Shown piece by piece: positions 59,320 through 64,000 of a stretch of DNA of 64,000 nucleotides. The first letter of the stretch is position 1. Each line of letters starts with the position of its first letter. The stretch comes from Microcebus murinus (taxonomy: Eukaryota > Chordata > Mammalia > Primates > Cheirogaleidae): contig NC_134136.1 of the NCBI RefSeq assembly GCF_040939455.1, positions 99,684,014 to 99,748,013 of the forward strand, written 5' to 3'. The translations under genes and the position numbers were made by a program. Below the pieces are notes generated by a model. It searched no databases and was not told the DNA's origin. It worked only from the letters and a program-made list of their open reading frames with translations.

Positions 59320-60180
59320 CTTTTATTATGGTGTGGCCTCTTTGAGGAAGACATACTAGTCTGAAATGACCTTAACCTCTGAGAGTTTTGGATGTTTATA
59401 GAAGTCACCTGATAGAATTGGTAGAATGTAGGCAAAGAAATTTAGCACAGATTTAGTAGTTAGGCCTGGGTGTATGACCTCACATTGCCGAACATTGGAT
59501 ATTGTTATAAATAAGCCTTCTAAAAATCACCTTTTTTTTTGGTAGAAAGCATAAGTATACATCTACATGATGAATGAAAAAGTCAACATCCTCATGTTAA
59601 GGACATGGACACTTTTAGTTGAGATAAGATTTCCAATGACAGCATCATACAAAGGTTCAAATAATTATGTATCTCAAACAGAATGGATTTCATGGAGTTG
59701 CAGGCTCTATAACTGTGATCTTCAAACTTATTTATTTGTTAAGCACCTAAAAGAACTTTGAAAAGAAGTTTAAAAATTTTAAAACTCTCATACTTTAAAA
59801 TTGACATTAAGTGGTTATGAAATGTGCAATTCTAGCATATAATAAATATTGACATTTTAGAATAAAACTGCTATATCATTCTTTAAATCTATTTGAGGAT
59901 ATCTAAATTCCATAGTGATTTGATAAGCCTGTCTTCTATAAAAAAGCCCACAAATTACTTTAAATATTTACATTTTTACACATTCCCTATGAAGTAATAA
60001 TTATATTTCATTTTCCCCACAGAATTTTATCCTAATGCATGAAAGTCTCTCTGTCATATTTCTTGGCAACAAATTGTGTGTGTGTATTTGAAATGTTAAA
60101 AAAAATTTTCCCGTGACCAGGAGGCATGTTAGCAAATTGATCCGAGATAGAGTTACACAGTTGATCAAACTATACACTTG
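59320..60180. other. AT-rich unique DNA, no gene seen
   Basis: No family match recognised; some may be decayed L1 5' sequence. Confidence 0.4.
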
Positions 60181-60512
60181 ATCAAATCACAAATATTTGA
60201 CAAATTTTGGTAAATGTTCATCAAACTTAAGAGAATTATATTGGGACAGCAAGGATATCTATAACCAAGGCATCCATCCAGAACCTAGATCACTTCAAAG
60301 CACCCAAAAGCAAAGCCAAAGGTTCTTACCCAACATATACTACAAACACACCTATGTGGGTTTGGGAAGGGGGAAGAGCCCTATCTAAACAAAAGAAAAT
60401 CACCAAATAAGAAGCAACAGCTGCTCCAGATGAGAAGGAATCAGCGAAAGAACTCCAGAAATATGAAGAATCAGAGTGAAAGCTCACCCCAAAAAGGAAC
60501 ATTAGCTCTCTA

Positions 60513-61400
60513 GCAATGGATACCAACCAAAATCAGAATATTGAAATGACAGATAAAGAATTCCAAATATAGTTTATAAGTAAGCTCAATGAAATACAAG
60601 AGAAAATGGAAAACCAACACAAACCACAGAAAAACATTCAGGAAATGAATGAAAAATTCACTAAAGAAATCAAATTATTAAAAAAATCAAATAAAAATTA
60701 TGGAAATGAAAAATTCATTCAAGGAAATGTAAAACACAGTGGAAAGTCTTAAGAATAGACTAGACCAGGCAGAAGAAAGAGTCTCAGAGCTTGAAGACAA
60801 CATCTTTGAGTTAAACAAGTCAGTCAGTGATAAAGAACAGAGAATTAAGAGGAAGGAACAAAGCCTCTAAGAAATATGGAATTATGTAAAGAGGTCAAAC
60901 ATAATAATTATAGGCATCCCTGAGGGTGAAGAAGAAAAAACACAAGGGTTGGAAAACCTATTTGAGGGAATAATTGAGGAAAATTTCCCTGGTCTTGTGA
61001 GAAATTTATATAACCAGGTACAAGAAGCTCTACAAACACCTGGGAGATTCATTGCAAGGAGGCAATCACCATGACACATAGTCATCAGACTAGCAAAAGT
61101 TAATACAAAGGAGGAACTCCTGTAAGCCATAATGTGAAAGCATCAGATAACTTACAAAGGAAAACCCATCAGGCTAACTGCAGACTTCTCAACTGAGACC
61201 TTACAAGCCAGAAAGGATTGATGCCCCATCTTCAGTCTTCTTAAACAGAATAATGTACAGCTTAGAATTTTGTATCCTGTAAAACTAAGTTTCTCATATG
61301 AGGGAGGAATAAATACTTTTTCAGACAAACAAACACTGAGGGAATTTGTCAAGACCAGATCTGCCCTGCAGGAAGTACTCAAACTGCATTATACATTGAT
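60513..61400 (+). pseudogene. L1 ORF1 remnant
   Basis: Conceptual fragments MDTNQNQNIEMTDKEFQ, IIIIGIPEGEEEK, RLTADFSTETLQARK and LRILYPVKLSFSYEGG correspond to ORF1p, an RNA-binding coiled-coil protein. Several stops and frame changes interrupt it. Confidence 0.85.
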
Positions 61401-61515
61401 AATCACAATAGAAACCCATCAGTGTAAAATCATCTAAAAGCTAAAGTGCAGTGCCCATATAAAATAATGGCTCAAGACGTAAAATAAAGCAGTAAGTTTC
61501 TACCCAACAGTATGA

Positions 61516-61872
<357 letters not shown>

Positions 61873-61879
61873 CGATTCT

Positions 61880-64000
61880 TTCAATAAATGTGAATGGCTT
61901 GAATTCTCCACTCAAGAGACATAGGCTGGCTGAATGGATAAAAAAAAATATAAGCCAAGTATCTGCTGTCTCCAAGAAACACATCTAACTCACAAGGACT
62001 CATTCAGACTCAAGGTAAAGGTGAAAACAATATTCCATGCAAATGGAAATCAATAGAAAGGACGTGTAGCCATTCTTATATCAGATAACATATATATTTC
62101 AAAACAACCATAGGAAGGAAAGATAAAGATGGTCATTATATAATGGTAAAGGGAACAATTCATCAAGAAGACATAACAATCCTAAATATTTATGCACCCA
62201 ATACAGTTGTGCCCAGATTCATAAAGTAAACCCTAATATATCTAAACAAAACGATAAACAGCAACATCATAATTGCCAGGAACTTCAACACCCCACTGAC
62301 AGAACTGGACAGATCCTCCAAGCAGAAAATAAAGAAAGAAACACTGGACTTAAATGGGACTCTAGAGCAAATGGGCCTAACAGACATTAACAGAAAATTC
62401 TACCCCCAAACTACTGAATATATATTCTTCTCATCAGCATGTGGAACATTCTCTAAGGTTGATCACATCTTGTGCTACATAACAGGTCTCAACAAATTAA
62501 AAAAAATGGAAATTATACCACATATATTCTAAGACCATAGTGGAATAAAATTAGAAATCAACTCTGACAGAAACACTCAATTCTACACAAGGTTATGGAA
62601 ATTAAACAACCTACTGCTGAATGATTATTGCATTAAGGAGGAAATTAAGGTGGAAATCAAAAGATTCCTCAAACTAAATAACAAAGGGTATACAAGTTAT
62701 CAAAATCTGTGGGATTCAGGAAAAGCAGGCCTTAGGGGAAAATTCATAGCCTTAAATGCCTACATAAAAAAGAGAGAAAGATCACAAATCAACAATCTAA
62801 TGAATCGTCTTAAGGAACTAGAAAAGGAAGAGCAAACCAAACCCAAACCCAGCAGAAGAAAAGGAATAACTAAAGTCAGAGCATAACTAAATGAAATTGA
62901 AAACAAAAAAATAATACAGAAGATTAATGAAACAAAAAGTTGGTTCTTTGAAAAGATAAATAAAAATGATAGACCTCTCACCAGATTAACCAGTAATAGA
63001 AAAAAAGTTCCCAAATAAGCTCAAACAGAAATGAAAAAGGAGCTATTACAACTGATAACACAGAAATATAAAATAATATCTGTGAATACCATAAAAATCT
63101 CTATGTACATAAACTCAAAAACCTTGAGGAAATAGACAAATTCCTGGGAACACATAACCTTCTAAGGCTTAATCAGGAAGAAATAGAACTCCTGAAGAGA
63201 CTAATTATGAACATGAAAATTGAAGCAGCAATAAAAAATCTTCCAACAAAAAAAAGTCCTGGACCAGATGGTTTCACAGCCAAATTTTATCGGACCTACA
63301 AAGGACAATTGGTGTGCATACTGCAGAAATTATTTCATAATATTGAGAAGGAAGGCATCCTCCCCAACTCATTCTATGAAGCCAGTATCACCTTGATAAC
63401 AAAACCAGGATGGGACAGAACAACAATAACAAAAAGAAAACTATAGACAAATCTCCCTTATGAATATAGATGCAAAAATCCTCAATAAAATTCTAGCAAA
63501 CCGAATTCAGAGGCATATCAAAAAGAATAATCCACCATGACCAAGTGGGCTTTGTGCCAGGGTTGCAAAGATGGTTCAACATATGTAAATCCATAATTGT
63601 GATTCACCACATAAACAGAAGCAAAAACAAAGATCATATGATTATCTCAATAGATGCAGAAAAAGCATTAGACAAAATTCAGCCCCCTTTTATGGTAAAA
63701 ACTCTTAACAAAATAGACATAGATGGAACATACCACCAAATTGTAAAAGCCATATAGAACAAACTCACAGCCAACATCATACTGAATGGGGAAAAATTGA
63801 AAGCATTCTCATGCAGAACTGGAATAAGACAAGGATGTCCACTGTCACCACTTCTATTCAACATAGTGCTAGAAATTCTAGCCAGAGTAATCAGGCAAGA
63901 GAAGGAAATTAAGGATATCCAAATGGGGAAAGTGGAGATCAAACTATCGCTTTTTACTGATGATATGATCTTATATCCAGAAAACCCCAAAGATTCTGCC
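61880..64000 (+). pseudogene. L1 ORF2 remnant (endonuclease to reverse transcriptase), broken
   Basis: Endonuclease-domain phrases YKPSICCLQETHLT and TYSTFSKVDHILCY-like come first; then [50 protein letters not shown] and, at the window end, LFTDDMIL. The last is the reverse transcriptase active-site box with Thr in place of the usual Ala before DD. Frame breaks occur throughout, so no active enzyme is encoded. Confidence 0.88.

Overview
The window is nuclear DNA of a primate, most likely a lemur or other strepsirrhine, from the X-chromosome segment that carries ARX. Two things point there. The only clear protein-coding gene is a complete five-exon ARX homeobox gene on the minus strand. Most of the younger Alu copies carry the linker motif AATTAATTGGCCAACTAA between their two arms; I recall this motif from strepsirrhine Alus and not from human ones. 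No bacterial, organellar or viral gene is seen.

Layout. 1-0.8 kb may be the 3' end of a plus-strand gene, by synteny POLA1, with an AATAAA at 775. 0.9-2.7 kb holds two old Alu-family pieces. 2.7-7.5 kb is the intergenic space downstream of ARX: a homeodomain-site-rich block (3.4-4.3 kb), a second such block (5.3-5.7 kb), an orphan CpG island (6.0-6.85 kb) and a CT/CA microsatellite (7.0-7.1 kb). ARX runs leftwards from about 19.8 kb (promoter) to about 7.6 kb (poly(A) signal). Its coding exons are 19406-19601, 16797-17676, 14155-14200, 11057-11385 and 8532-8772. All splice sites are GT/AG and the reading frame gives 563 residues. 20-30 kb upstream is almost free of recent transposons and contains CpG-rich and AT-rich unique blocks that look like developmental regulatory DNA.

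From 28.9 kb rightwards the character changes to a repeat-rich gene desert: MIRs, old L1 pieces, hAT-type miniature DNA transposons with intact 8-bp target duplications, a 7SL RNA pseudogene, at least eight Alus of strepsirrhine type, a 1.86-kb antisense L1 (50.26-52.12 kb) and the 5' part of another L1 (60.2-64.0 kb) interrupted by an Alu. Within it lies the most unusual feature: a roughly 3.75-kb block (34.43-38.18 kb) built of degenerate units of about 43 bp with an apparent higher-order organisation. I do not recognise it as a named satellite. A 99-bp sequence is also present twice, 1.49 kb apart, with a single difference (46.3 and 47.8 kb).

Biology. ARX is a paired-class transcriptional regulator of forebrain interneuron, testis and pancreatic alpha-cell development. 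The repeat-poor DNA on both sides and in introns 2-4 is where its long-range enhancers would be expected. Enhancer calls rest on composition and motif density only and are marked as inference.
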